Made by a program: the position numbers and the translations under genes. From Petunia secreta (taxonomy: Eukaryota; Streptophyta; Magnoliopsida; Solanales; Solanaceae), in contig JARKIP010000005.1 in assembly GCA_029990175.1 (NCBI GenBank), positions 33,613,501-33,677,500 of the forward strand: a stretch of 64,000 nt of DNA, read 5' to 3'. This document shows, in pieces, positions 44,464 through 54,620 of this stretch. The first letter of the stretch is position 1, and every line of letters starts with the position of its first letter. Below the pieces are notes generated by a model. The model had not been told where the DNA came from. It saw nothing but the letters and a program-made list of their open reading frames with translations, and did no database searches.

Positions 44464-47400
44464 TCCTCCCCTTCTTGAGAAGATTTCGTCCTCGAAATCA
44501 AGGCTTGGTCTCTCATGGCTCTATCAACTCTTCGGGGTGGCCAAGAATCTCCTCCTTTGTCCTTCTTGATCGTCACTTTGGCATAGGCTTCTTCCAAGAT
44601 CTTCCCCGCCTTAGCATGGAGCTTAGAACCTACAAGCAACGACAAGCAAAAACAAGCAAACGTCCCACTTTGAAAGTAGGTTAGTGCAAGAAGTGTGGAA
44701 AACACACTCTTGTGATATAACCAAGCGTCAATATCAATCATAAATATCAAGTCTCCAAAGAGAACCATAAGCACTTGGTTAAAAATCAATATGCACTCAA
44801 CAAGATAATGAGCAAAGAGGTCATGGGAAGATGGAAAAGGCAAGATCAAGCTACCAAAATCCCCTTGAACCTTAAGCTCAAGATCAACACACCAACCTAT
44901 CCTCGAGGTGTGATCAACATGTGGAGTGGAGTGAGTCAAATAGCCCACCCTACAAGTAGGATCAAACACTCCACTCCCCTTCTTTAGAGCATACCTACTC
45001 ACACCAAGGGGTTCCTCTTTCCCTTCCATTTCATCAACTAGGCAACCCTCCTCAAAAGTCAAGCTCTCAAGGAAGGTGTTGATGATGGATTCTTCTTCAT
45101 CATAACCCACACTAGCAATAGTAGGGTCACTCAAAGAACCATCTACCTCACCCACATTTTCAAGCAATGGGTTGCCTAAGGGGTCAAACCCTTCACACCA
45201 TGGGGGTTCCATTTGACCACCCACCCTAGTCCGATACAAGTCATATCCACTAATGAGAATGCCTTCAAATAAGGGATTGGTAAAAACATGCATCTCACTA
45301 TCATGATAAAACATAGACGAGCTATCAAGACTAGGTTCACTTGAGGAGTCATCGCGAACAACCTTGTCCAATTTATGCAATTTGGACTCCTCAAGGACAA
45401 GACCATCATCACCACAACACATTGGTCCACCAAATAGAAGCATATCTATTAGGGAATGGTCAACTACCTCATCTTTCCCTATGTCAAAGGTTGGCGGTGT
45501 GTCATAGCAAAGGTCACAATCATGGTCAACTATCAAATCTACACTAGGGAGGGGTTCAATGAACAATGAGCTCACATCATGATGTGGCATAGCATCCCTC
45601 TCAACTAGTGTTTCACAAGCACACTCAAGTTGACAACTAGACTCTTCACTAGTGGTATACTCACTAGATGCATCAAAAACACCAACTAGTGTTGAGTCAT
45701 TACAAGACAAGTAGCTAGTAAGCTCATGAAAAGGTGAAGCAACACTTACATTTGTAGTACTTTCTTGATCACTCACAAGATTTGAAGTGTCATATGCAAC
45801 TCCTCCTTCATGAAGCTCACATTGAGGCTCCAATGACTTGTCTTCAATTGTACCTACACAAGAACTTTCACAAGAAGAGAGAGAAGATAAAGAAGGGTTA
45901 GAACAATGGGTGCTCTCACTCTCAATTTTTCCTTCCTCACCCCTCATCTCTCTCAATTTTACCTCATGGTCAAGTGTAGTTTGTGGTGATAATCCGCTCA
46001 CATCACTCCTCAAATCCTCTCCTTTTTCCTCTCTTGGATTGTCACCGGTCACTCCCTCACTTCTCTCTATCTTTTCTCTCTCAATTGGAGTGGAGTGACT
46101 CCCATTTTCATCATGCATTGGCAAAACAATGAAATTGTTTGCCTCGGTTTCAAGTACAATGGGTGACTTGGCTTTAGCCCTTTCCCTCAACTCCTTCATG
46201 AGTTTGTAGTCATCATTCACTTGCTTGGGAGTTAGGGGTTGAAGCACGAACTTTTTTCCCTCATGCATCACCGTATAGGTGTTGGCATGGCCATTATGAA
46301 CCACACGTCGATCAAATTGCCATGGCCTACCAAAGAGAAGGTGGCATGCTTGCATAGGCACAACATCGAACATGTGCTCATCCACGTAGTTCCCAATCTT
46401 GAACTTGATCAAACATTGCTTAACCACCCTCAATTCACCACACTCACTAAGCCATTGTAGCCTATAAGGATTTGGGTGCTTCAAGGTAGGTATTTTCAAT
46501 TGGGCAACTAGTGTTTGGCTAATGACATTAGCACAACTTCCCGAGTCAATAATCATAGAGCAAATGAGACCCATGACTCGGCATTTGGAATGAAAAAGGT
46601 TCTCCCGTTGTAAGGTCTCAACATCCTCCACACACATGGCTCCTAGACTCCTCCGCACAACAAGGAAGGCAAGGGCATCATCATCTTCTTCCTCCACGGC
46701 AACAATCTCCCCAACATCTCCTTCCTCATCACCCTCTACTCCCTCTTCTTCCTCGGGTTCACTCTCTTGCTCATACACCAAATCACCAACCACAACCATG
46801 GTTCTTTTCGTGGTGCATTCCTTAGCAATATGCCCAAAGCCCTTACACTTATAACATTGAGTAGAAGTGGAAATAGGATTACTCAAGCGAGTTTTAGAGT
46901 TACCTTCCAAGTGTGGTGTAGTCTTCTCATAAGGCTTCTTCACTTCTTTGCTAGCACTTGCACTTGGAAAGTTGGCATTTGGAGTCTTCCACTCTTTTGG
47001 CTTGCTTGTAGTAGTAGGAGTGTTGTTTTTGAACTTCTCTCTTTTGAGCCAAGCCTCGGCATCAATTGCGGCTTCAAACATATCTTCAAGTGTGAGGTAA
47101 TGATGCAACCTCAATTGAGAAGCTATACCATAGCTCAAACCATTCTTGAATCGGATCATGGCTTCTTCTTCACCTTCGGTATCCATGTCCAATGCCATCC
47201 GGATCTTTTCAAATTCATCATGGTACTCATGCACCGATTTGACACCTTGTTTTAGATCATAGAGCTTCTTGAGTTGCTCTTGCCGATACCTTGGAGTTAT
47301 GTACTTGGTGTTCATAAGGCCTTTCAACTCATCCCAAGTCACATTCAAATGCAAATTCATCCTTCTCCTAGACCTCTTCATACACTCCCACCAAGTAGAA

Positions 47401-48152
47401 GCATAGGTCTCAAAGGTAGAAATAGCATATGTACCCTTCCGCTCCTCGGTCATCTCATTGGTATCAAACACTCTTTCCATTTGTAGTACCCATTCCATGT
47501 ATGCCTCCGGATCACAAGTTCCTTTGAAGGATGGAAGATTGAGCTTGACACTATTGAGGTTGTTGTTGTTGTCACGTACCCCATAGTTAGGCTCCGGTTG
47601 GCCTCCATAGTGGTCATCATGTGCAACATACTCTCTCCTCGCATTCCCTCTAGCATAGCCCATGGGTGGCCCTCGACCTCGGCCTCTACCCCTATCCACG
47701 TTTCGACCCCAATGCATTTGCCTCCTAGGTTGATGAGGAACATCATACCCATAGGCCTCATCACCATACCCGAACTCCTCCTCTTCTTGAACTTCATCAA
47801 TTTGTTCAAGAGGTGGGACATTCCGCACGGGTCTTCTAAGTGGAGCATTTACTTGGGGATTGCCCAAGTTGAGGGGATTGCCCTCTTGTCGGGGATTGCC
47901 CAACCCACGCTCTCGTAGAGCTTCAACTTTGCTTTGTTCATACCTCTTGTTTAGCTCAACAAAGTGTCCGGGAGTCATAGGAGTGCTATGACTCGTCCCT
48001 TCTCCGGATTCAATTTGGACGCTCGGGGTCCTCCTCTCACCGGTCTCAACTTGGTTCCTCTCGACGGACTCAAGTCTCAAAGTGATATCCTCCAACTTGG
48101 CTATAACGGTAGCCATGAAAATTTTCATAGGATCATCTCCATCGTTTGCCAT
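44289..48152 (-). CDS. N4 Gag-protease-DUF polyprotein (1287 aa)
   Basis: ATG at 48150-48152 (MANDGDDP), chosen because it follows TTTTTGTAG-GTACC as in relatives. Domains: N-terminal coiled region, NPQ repeats, RGRGRGRGPP stretch about residue 165, gag core about 195-330 (STWWECMKRSRRR), CCHC CYKCKGFGHIAKEC from residue 433, protease with catalytic Asp 536 (IIDSGSCAN), then the DUF from about 675 to 1170. DUF landmarks: EREKIERSEGVTGD, CDLCYDTPPTFD, DLYRTRV, EPPWCEGFDP, KKGSGVFD, and a hydrophobic end with IDAWLYHKSVFS. Next come LHAKAGKILEEAYAKV and SRTKSSQEGEDD, remnants of the integrase C-terminus, and a Lys/Arg-rich LTR tail. Gag should assemble particles and the protease mature them; the DUF's role is unknown. 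Confidence 0.88.
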   Translation of the reverse strand: MANDGDDPMKIFMATVIAKLEDITLRLESVERNQVETGERRTPSVQIESGEGTSHSTPMTPGHFVELNKRYEQSKVEALRERGLGNPRQEGNPLNLGNPQVNAPLRRPVRNVPPLEQIDEVQEEEEFGYGDEAYGYDVPHQPRRQMHWGRNVDRGRGRGRGPPMGYARGNARREYVAHDDHYGGQPEPNYGVRDNNNNLNSVKLNLPSFKGTCDPEAYMEWVLQMERVFDTNEMTEERKGTYAISTFETYASTWWECMKRSRRRMNLHLNVTWDELKGLMNTKYITPRYRQEQLKKLYDLKQGVKSVHEYHDEFEKIRMALDMDTEGEEEAMIRFKNGLSYGIASQLRLHHYLTLEDMFEAAIDAEAWLKREKFKNNTPTTTSKPKEWKTPNANFPSASASKEVKKPYEKTTPHLEGNSKTRLSNPISTSTQCYKCKGFGHIAKECTTKRTMVVVGDLVYEQESEPEEEEGVEGDEEGDVGEIVAVEEEDDDALAFLVVRRSLGAMCVEDVETLQRENLFHSKCRVMGLICSMIIDSGSCANVISQTLVAQLKIPTLKHPNPYRLQWLSECGELRVVKQCLIKFKIGNYVDEHMFDVVPMQACHLLFGRPWQFDRRVVHNGHANTYTVMHEGKKFVLQPLTPKQVNDDYKLMKELRERAKAKSPIVLETEANNFIVLPMHDENGSHSTPIEREKIERSEGVTGDNPREEKGEDLRSDVSGLSPQTTLDHEVKLREMRGEEGKIESESTHCSNPSLSSLSSCESSCVGTIEDKSLEPQCELHEGGVAYDTSNLVSDQESTTNVSVASPFHELTSYLSCNDSTLVGVFDASSEYTTSEESSCQLECACETLVERDAMPHHDVSSLFIEPLPSVDLIVDHDCDLCYDTPPTFDIGKDEVVDHSLIDMLLFGGPMCCGDDGLVLEESKLHKLDKVVRDDSSSEPSLDSSSMFYHDSEMHVFTNPLFEGILISGYDLYRTRVGGQMEPPWCEGFDPLGNPLLENVGEVDGSLSDPTIASVGYDEEESIINTFLESLTFEEGCLVDEMEGKEEPLGVSRYALKKGSGVFDPTCRVGYLTHSTPHVDHTSRIGWCVDLELKVQGDFGSLILPFPSSHDLFAHYLVECILIFNQVLMVLFGDLIFMIDIDAWLYHKSVFSTLLALTYFQSGTFACFCLSLLVGSKLHAKAGKILEEAYAKVTIKKDKGGDSWPPRRVDRAMRDQALISRTKSSQEGEDDKTQIEQPSKSTIQGQGRALQGHALGRHGKKSIRDTIRSVSRSFRKRRTAYGLRRTA
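44482..44499 (-). other. N4 PPT-proximal stem-loop
   Basis: GATTTCG-AGGA-CGAAATC followed by the purine tract TCTCAAGAAGGGGAGGA. In N4 it is translated as part of SRTKSSQEGEDD. Confidence 0.75.
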
Positions 48153-49410
48153 GGTACCTACAAAAAGCAACAAACGTTAGCAAAACACCTCACCCGCTCC
48201 CTTACAATCGTTTCACTCGGCTCGCTCGTGTTTAGTGGGGGATGGATATTTCACACAAGTTTGAGTCTAAAAGCTTCAAGTAGTTGACCAACGAACCACA
48301 ACTCAATCACTCAACTTATCAAGTCCAAATGCGCTCCGGGGTGAGTGGAGTTAATGGGACTCGATTGAAATGATAGGCACTTTAATTGAGGACTTGAATC
48401 AAAAGATACTACGGATCTTCTTTGAATTCTAGTCTCCTTTCTAAGGCACGATGATCCTAATAGCTTAAAGTAATTAGCACTAATCGAGTAGGATTATACT
48501 CTAATAGCACTAACCGGAAGCAATGCAAGCAACAAAACAAGAAATCCTAGAAGTTTCTACCCAATTCCCAAGCTTCAGGAAGTAGGCGCCCCGCCTCAGG
48601 AAGTGGGCGGTCCGCCCTGGGCAAACCTACAGGGGGAGGCGCTCCGCCTCTTCAGGGGAGGCGCTCCGCCTCAGGAATTCCAGAGAGCTCACAGAGCTGA
48701 GGCGCTCCGCCTCTAAATTGAGGCGCTCCGCCTCTGCAACTTTTCAGCACAGTTCAAACTCGTTTCAAGTCGATTTCCAAGCCTCTAATCCGATGTTTTC
48801 GACTTGTTTTCACAATCCAAGGATACCCAAAGTCGTTTTTGGTCACAAAGATCAAACCCCAATGATTTTTAACAAACCCCAATCGAAAACAACGAATTCA
48901 CCATGTTCATCTTCCTCAAGAACACAAGGGTTTATCAAAGGGTTTCAAAATGGATTGTGATTCATCAAAGTAGGTGTTATATAGGTTCAAATCCCACAAA
49001 ATTGGTACCGATTCGTTTGTTTTTCAATGAAGCTCAATCCCCAATATCAAGTTTTCAATCTAACATCAATCCAACCCAAGAATCAAGCAAAAATTCATCA
49101 AGAACAAGTTCATCAAGGGTTTAAGGGCAATTGGGGTTTCAATTTTCAAACTCCACCAAATCCAACAATTTTGGTATCCAAGTAACGGGGATTCATCCAC
49201 GATCAAGAATCTATAACACCCATATCAAAAATCATCCAAACCAACAAGATACACCAAATTTTTAGATTTTTCAATTTTTCAATTTTTTTGTAATTTTCTT
49301 CTTTCAATAACAACAAACAAGAAACTAAAGATAGGAATCGACCTAGGCACGAAGAATCAAGGGTCGGGGGTTTGTAGAAACAAAACCCGAGCCTTGCTCT
49401 GATACCAAGA
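48153..49410 (-). other. N4 PBS and 5' leader
   Basis: PBS TTGGTATCAGAGCAAGG, separated from the LTR by TC. The leader has a 13-mer cluster at 48582-48738, mostly AGGCGCTCCGCCT, matching subtypes in the LTR. No other gene is seen. Confidence 0.75.
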
Positions 49411-50150
49411 TGATAAGAATCAAAAACGCGGAAAAGATAAAAAGATAGAAAACGAGACGAGGCTCGAACAAAGACCCAAGTAGCACCGGAGAACTAGTTC
49501 CGATACACCCCGGGTGGATGTCAAGGATCACCTACGCTATGCAACTACCCTCGAGCCGCACCTGGGACTCGCAAATAGAATGATCGGGGGTGGTTTGGGG
49601 TTCAACTAGAATCCACTAGTAAACTCAAACCGTCTCAAAGGGTTTTCATTCAAAGAGAATCCACTCTTGAACATTGTCATTGACAATCAATCATTCATCA
49701 TAATATCAAAACTAGCTAAGGAATAATGCTAAGCTATGGAGTATTTATAGGCCTCATTCAAGACATAAGGAAAGGCCTAAAATACCCTTAAAATAGGTTC
49801 TAAAGTCATAAGCCACGTAGGGGCATACTAGGAATTACATAGCGACTTAAAGTCAAAATCCGGTCAACTCGCACAGGGGGAGGCGCCCGCCTCCATGCCT
49901 TAGGCGGTCCGCCCCACACACTGAGGCGCTCCGCCTCCTTGGTCCGCCTCTTGGAATCCAGAGAACAAGCAATCCTTAGGCGGTCCGCCTCAATCCGTAG
50001 GCGGTCCGCCTCTTCCTGAAGCTTCTTGAAACACTTCGAATTGTGTCTCGGATGCTCTTCTTTCCATGGCGTCCCAATGCATGACCTTGAAGTGCTCTTC
50101 CTTGGCCTTGGATGGTGCTTTTGGATGGTTGCTCGATTTGGGTCTTATCA
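49411..50150 (-). repeat. N4 5' LTR (740 bp)
   Basis: Same sequence as the 3' LTR by eye. 13-mer array 49878-50012; TATAAATA complement at 49742-49749. Confidence 0.93.
49742..49749 (-). promoter_or_regulatory. TATA box of N4 5' LTR
   Basis: TATAAATA on the minus strand between the 13-mer array and the R/U5 block, as in the other families. Likely core promoter. Confidence 0.5.
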
Positions 50151-50155
50151 TTACG

Positions 50156-50810
50156 TCATGCCTACCATAAGCAATTGGAGGCCTTATTCTGAAGCCTATC
50201 ATAAGCAATTGAAGGCTCTTTTATTATTGATCCTACCGTAAGCAATCGGGGGATCTTATCATCAAGTCTATCGTGAGCAAGCGAAGACTTCATTAGCATT
50301 CATGCCTACCATAAGCAATTGGAGGCCTTATTTTGAAGCCTATCATAAGCAATTGAAGGCTCTTTTATTATTGATCCTACCGTAAGCAATCGGAGGTTCC
50401 ATTATGAGTCTATCGTGAGCAAGCGAAGACTTCATTAGCATTGAAGCCTACCATAAGCAATTGGAGGCCTTATTTTGAAGCCTATCATAAGCAATTGAAG
50501 GCTCTTTTATCATTGATCCTACCGTAAGCAATCGGGAATCTTATTATCAAGTCTATCGTGAGCAAGCGAAGACTTCATTAGCATTGAAGCCTACCATAAG
50601 CAATTGGAGGCCTTATTTTGAAGCCTATCATGAGCAATTGAAGGCTCTTTTATTATTTATCCTACCGTAAGCAATCGGGGGTCTTATTATCAAGTCTGTC
50701 GTGAGCAAGCGAAGACCTCATTATCATTGAAGCCTACCATAAGCAATTGGAGGCCTTATTTTGAAGCCTATCATAGACAATTGAAGGCGCTTTTGTTATT
50801 GATCCTACCA
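50156..50810 (+). repeat. 143-bp higher-order tandem repeat in L1
   Basis: About 4.5 units starting at CCTACC near 50161, 50305, 50447, 50590 and 50733 (period 142-144). Each unit is made of four related monomers of about 36 bp that share (C/T)CTA(C/T)C(A/G)T(A/G)AGCAA, so it is a small higher-order repeat. No coding potential. Confidence 0.88.
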
Positions 50811-51522
50811 ATAAGGATCAACCTAGAGGTTCTCCGGGCGGAGTACTTTGTCAGTTGATCGAAGGAAGAACTTATCGATGACACCGCAGCCCGCATTTAC
50901 AATTTTATCACTCTATCTATTTCTTATTCCAATTATTATAGTTTATTAGCAGTTGCACGTTTACCTCTTGTTGAAATTATTGCAGGATTTTAGCAACACC
51001 GCAGCAGCATCTGGAGCATGGAGCTTTTCTTAGCAATAAACTGGGCAATCGTTGATATGAGCTAGACTCGTCAACAAAGACCTGAAGAATCGCACCCGCA
51101 TAAGTCATCCACCCTAGAGATAAGTCTCTTGTTAACCCTAAGTCTGAGGTTTGAAATTGAAGACAAGATGGCTCGGTTATCGAGGTGCAGTGGAAGCTAT
51201 GTCCGTGTAAACCCCTCTTTATGGGTGTTTCGTCGACCACATTTTCATAACTTGGGTAATTACAAGCCTCTTTTCCCGCACTTGAGTAGTCGTTACTATC
51301 TCGTCTTTGATTTTTCAAATCGCGTCGAACTACATATGGCCTGATTCTCTTTCAGCCCGAGATATGTAGGCAACTCGGAAACCGAAGTTCGGCCATGCCC
51401 ATAAGCCTCGCATTTTGATCCTAGGAATCGAAGTCTTGGCTTTACCGTGACAAAATTGGGTTTCACGTCAACTTCTTTACCCTGGAAACTCTTTCATCCT
51501 TTCCGGGTAAAGAGGGGCAGCT
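50811..51522 (+). other. L1 internal region, right end and PPT
   Basis: Non-coding. GATATGTAGGCAACTCGG near 51361 resembles the GATACGTAGGC motif on the other side of the N4 insertion. Purine tract AAAGAGGGGCAGC ends directly at the right LTR. Confidence 0.6.
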
Positions 51523-53139
51523 GTTGACACCCAATTTTGTCCCAAAAATTCTAAATTAATGTCAAATTATTTTAAAAAATAAGGTTTTTTTTAAAAAAAG
51601 GAAAAATAGGCTAATCAATAATTTTAGTCAAATTGATCATATTTTATAAAGTTGGCTAAATTGCGATGCACCTTTTAAATTCAAAATTACCCATGCAATT
51701 CCTAAGTTTCTTAATTCATTCTGAAAGAGGCCAAATGGGCAATGCACAACCTTCAATTAAACCACCCCTCGCAACCCTTAATTTACCCTAAAAGCCAAAA
51801 TAGTTACTAATTCCAAATACTATCCTATTTGTGCAAAGCCCATATATACATTTCACACATATACACATAATCAACTATTCACCCATCTCTCCTCTCCCAC
51901 TCACATAAAAAAACCCTACACCCCACTATCATAATTAGCCCCAGCCGAGCCCCTCATATTTTCTCCTTCCCCTGACCACTCACCAAAAACCCACACACAC
52001 TTACTCCCTCTCCTCTCCAATTCCTAGCATAAGCAGATATATACACACACACATCCCAAACCCCACCCCCAACGATCAAGAAATCCGGTACCGGAGTTCC
52101 ATTTCTCTTTTGCCGTTTCTGTTGCCGAATCAAAACTGAAAAAGGGATTGGGAGTCGTAGCGACGCTGTTGGCGTTGCTCCTCCCCTTCCCCTTGTGTAT
52201 TGTTGTGTCACCGGCCAGAGTTCATTGTTTCCGGTAACCGGAGACGTTTTCTTTGTTTTGTTCAAAATGGTTCAGGCTGTTAGGTGGCGTTGTTTGTGGT
52301 TTCTCTTTTGTTTCTTTGTTGATTCGTGACTGAAAAAGAGAAGTGGGGTAGCGGGTTGACTCATGTCGCGAGATCTGGCCGGAATATTCGATCGCCGGCG
52401 ATCAGATTTTTTTTCTGCTCGTTTATGTCCTATCAGTTTCTAGAAATGAAATAAGGAAAGGGGTAGTGGCAGTGACGCCGTCGTTAACGCGTATGGGTGT
52501 CGCTCCTCCCCACCTGTTGACTCTTTTGATCCCGACCTTATGGATTGCCGGTGGTCGCTCACTTTCTTCTGTTCATTGTTTTGGCTGTGATAATCGATGA
52601 GTTGTTCTTCTTCCTTCATAGCTTATGCAGTTAGTTGTGTTCATGTTATTTTGGTCCGCTGGGTTTTGCAAATTGTATTATGGTGTTTGTCCTTGCAAGT
52701 CTTGACTGAATCGTCGACTGAAAATAAATTTGTAGCCTCTGTCGCGTTATTCTGTCTGGGATTGCACTTATAAGAACAGCTCTGGATAAATTAAGTCTAT
52801 ATAATTAATTTTTGAGGCTTATGGACTGATATCGAATTGGTACTACGTGGCCGATGAAAATACACATACACGTATTGAGGCCTACACAAGGAATTGACGG
52901 ATAATGAATTGACGGATTTTGAACACGATACTACACTTGAACCGTCCCGTTTCCGTGTCCCTAAAGCAAAAGGCGATGATAAATGCATTTTAACGCTAAG
53001 CAAGTTGAATAGAGTAGTGGGTTTGGTGCTTTGGCACGGCAACACGGCCCGGGCTCCGTGTTTGCAACCGTACCAAATCCCGATCCTCTATTCGACGCAC
53101 CATGCAAACCTGAGCCTAAATTTTGCAAAAACAACTCCT

Positions 53140-53171
<32 letters not shown>

Positions 53172-53194
53172 TCTATTATTATTATTATTATATA

Positions 53195-53248
<54 letters not shown>

Positions 53249-54026
53249 TTTATTATTGTTATTTTATTTCATTAATTATTATACCTTATTATCGTACTAA
53301 TTCTATTTTATTTGTTTGTTTTGCGAGGTATATATTGGCACGAATAATTTATGGACGAATTTGGCTAACTCACGAACGGGAATAACCCATTGCATTAAAA
53401 GCATTTGCGGATTGAATTTGGACCCGAGCATTCAGAAATAATACTTAGGAACTTTAGAAAAAATCAAGACTCTCGCGAGTTGATCAATTTACCGGTTCTA
53501 TCTTTAACTTTGCTTTCCTTAGATATTTATGTAAATAAAATGTGTGAATTATTTATTTGATAATAATATTTGATTGCTTGGTATATTGCTTTACTTTATG
53601 TGCATTATCCTTTTTATTTTTGAAGTCGTTATTTAATTTATTGCAAACTGGGGCAAATTAGCAAAATGCGTGCAAAAATTAAAATATTTTTCATAAACAA
53701 GTTTTATTTCAATTAATTATTTTAGATAATTTTTTTAGAAAAGCATATTTTGCAAATATTTGGAAACCTGTCGGATTAACCGTATTTTACGGAATTTCGG
53801 AAGTGCCTTAAAAACCTTCTTCCGAAATTAATAAAACCTCTTACTTTTAGAATCTCTGGAAGAAAGACCGTCTTTTTTATAAAAAACGGAGTTTTGCACG
53901 CATTTGTTAATTTGGTTCCCTGTTTTCCTTAAATTGGGTGGCGACTCCAAAAACTCCAAAAGAGTTAGCCCATCCTGTCGATATTCCGGAATTTATCCTT
54001 TTCGGGGTAATTTTTGGGGTTCAACA
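51523..54026 (+). repeat. L1 right (3') LTR, 2504 bp
   Basis: Near-identical to the left LTR. Differences seen include GATAAATGC versus GATGAATGC, CTCTCGCG versus CTCCCGCG, and a longer TTA run. Confidence 0.9.
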
Positions 54027-54371
54027 CAAACAACAACAACAAGCTTCGATTCAAGATTGAAGCGTTTTCAAGAATTTTCAAATTTTTGGATTTTGATTTT
54101 TTTCGAAATTTTTGAATCGTAACACCAAAATGCGATATATGGGTATCAAAACGACGGGAATACAATAAGGAACAAACCCCAATACTTTTTAACACTTGGG
54201 GATTCGTTTCCAACCCGATCTACCAAATTTTCTTCAAGTTTTCTAGTTTTTCAATTTTTTTGTTTTTCTTCAATTTTTTAAGAACAAACACAATAATCAC
54301 AACATTACTAACATATGGAACAAGGAACGGGGGTTTGTAAGAACATAACCCGAGCCTTGCTCTGATACCAA
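54027..54371 (-). other. N3 5' leader, distal part, with PBS
   Basis: Continues the N3 leader beyond L1. It ends with GGTTATGTTCTTACAAACCCCCG and the PBS TTGGTATCAGAGC (complement 54359-54371), which directly abuts the first T1 LTR rather than the N3 LTR. Confidence 0.7.
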
Positions 54372-54602
54372 ACTTTAAGAGTGCACTGCAACCATTCCTA
54401 CCAAAAGCCATAGCTGATGGTAGAGGCGCAACACACATCTTATATCGCCGGATCAACCCCAAATCGGGGTTCGTCCCTGACACCACCATGACCACCCCGA
54501 GCAACGAAACTCCTCCAGGGGGTGGACCCCACAACGGGCGGCTCCTTATGAGTTTGGACCCAATCCTTGATAGCCCCTTATCATCCCCCCTTTCTTTAAA
54601 GC

Positions 54603-54620
54603 AAGTTCGTCCCCGAACTT
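54603..54620 (-). other. T1 stem-loop, copy 1
   Basis: AAGTTCG-GGGA-CGAACTT, 7-bp perfect stem and 4-nt loop. It occupies the same position before the purine tract as GATTTCG-AGGA-CGAAATC in the larger elements, with compensated changes at two stem pairs. Confidence 0.75.

Larger units (their letters stand above)
43724..50150 (-). mobile_element. N4: intact DUF-type non-autonomous element; TSD ttacg
   Basis: LTRs of exactly 740 bp on each side (43724-44463 and 49411-50150), identical by eye, flanked by ttacg (43719-43723 and 50151-50155). PBS complement at 49396-49408, leader, one open frame of 1287 codons and PPT. It lacks RT, RNase H and the integrase core. Intact frame plus matching LTRs mark it as the youngest element in the window and possibly still mobilisable in trans. 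Confidence 0.95.
37254..54026 (+). mobile_element. L1: large non-coding LTR element (LARD-like, Tat/Ogre-type ends), containing N4
   Basis: LTRs of 2487 bp (37254-39740) and 2504 bp (51523-54026), starting TGTTGACACCC and ending GGTTCAACA. Flanks caagc (37249-37253) and caaac (54027-54031), an imperfect duplication. A PBS-like TGGCGACTCCGCTGGGGA (39744-39761) and purine tract AAAGAGGGGCAGC (51509-51522) fix the plus orientation. The roughly 5.4 kb of its own internal sequence (39741-43723, 50151-51522) has no gag or pol, only tandem repeats and degenerate sequence. The LTRs differ by a few substitutions and in a TTA run, so the insertion is recent. The tRNA matching the PBS, perhaps tRNA-Arg, needs checking. 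Confidence 0.88.

Noticed and set aside
44289..48152. DUF as an envelope-like protein
   Set aside because: It is fused in frame after the protease, with no separate frame, signal peptide or cleavage site seen; the hydrophobic stretch alone is not enough.
50156..50810. CRISPR-like regular repeats
   Set aside because: Repeats are contiguous monomers without unique spacers, in plant retroelement DNA; no cas genes.
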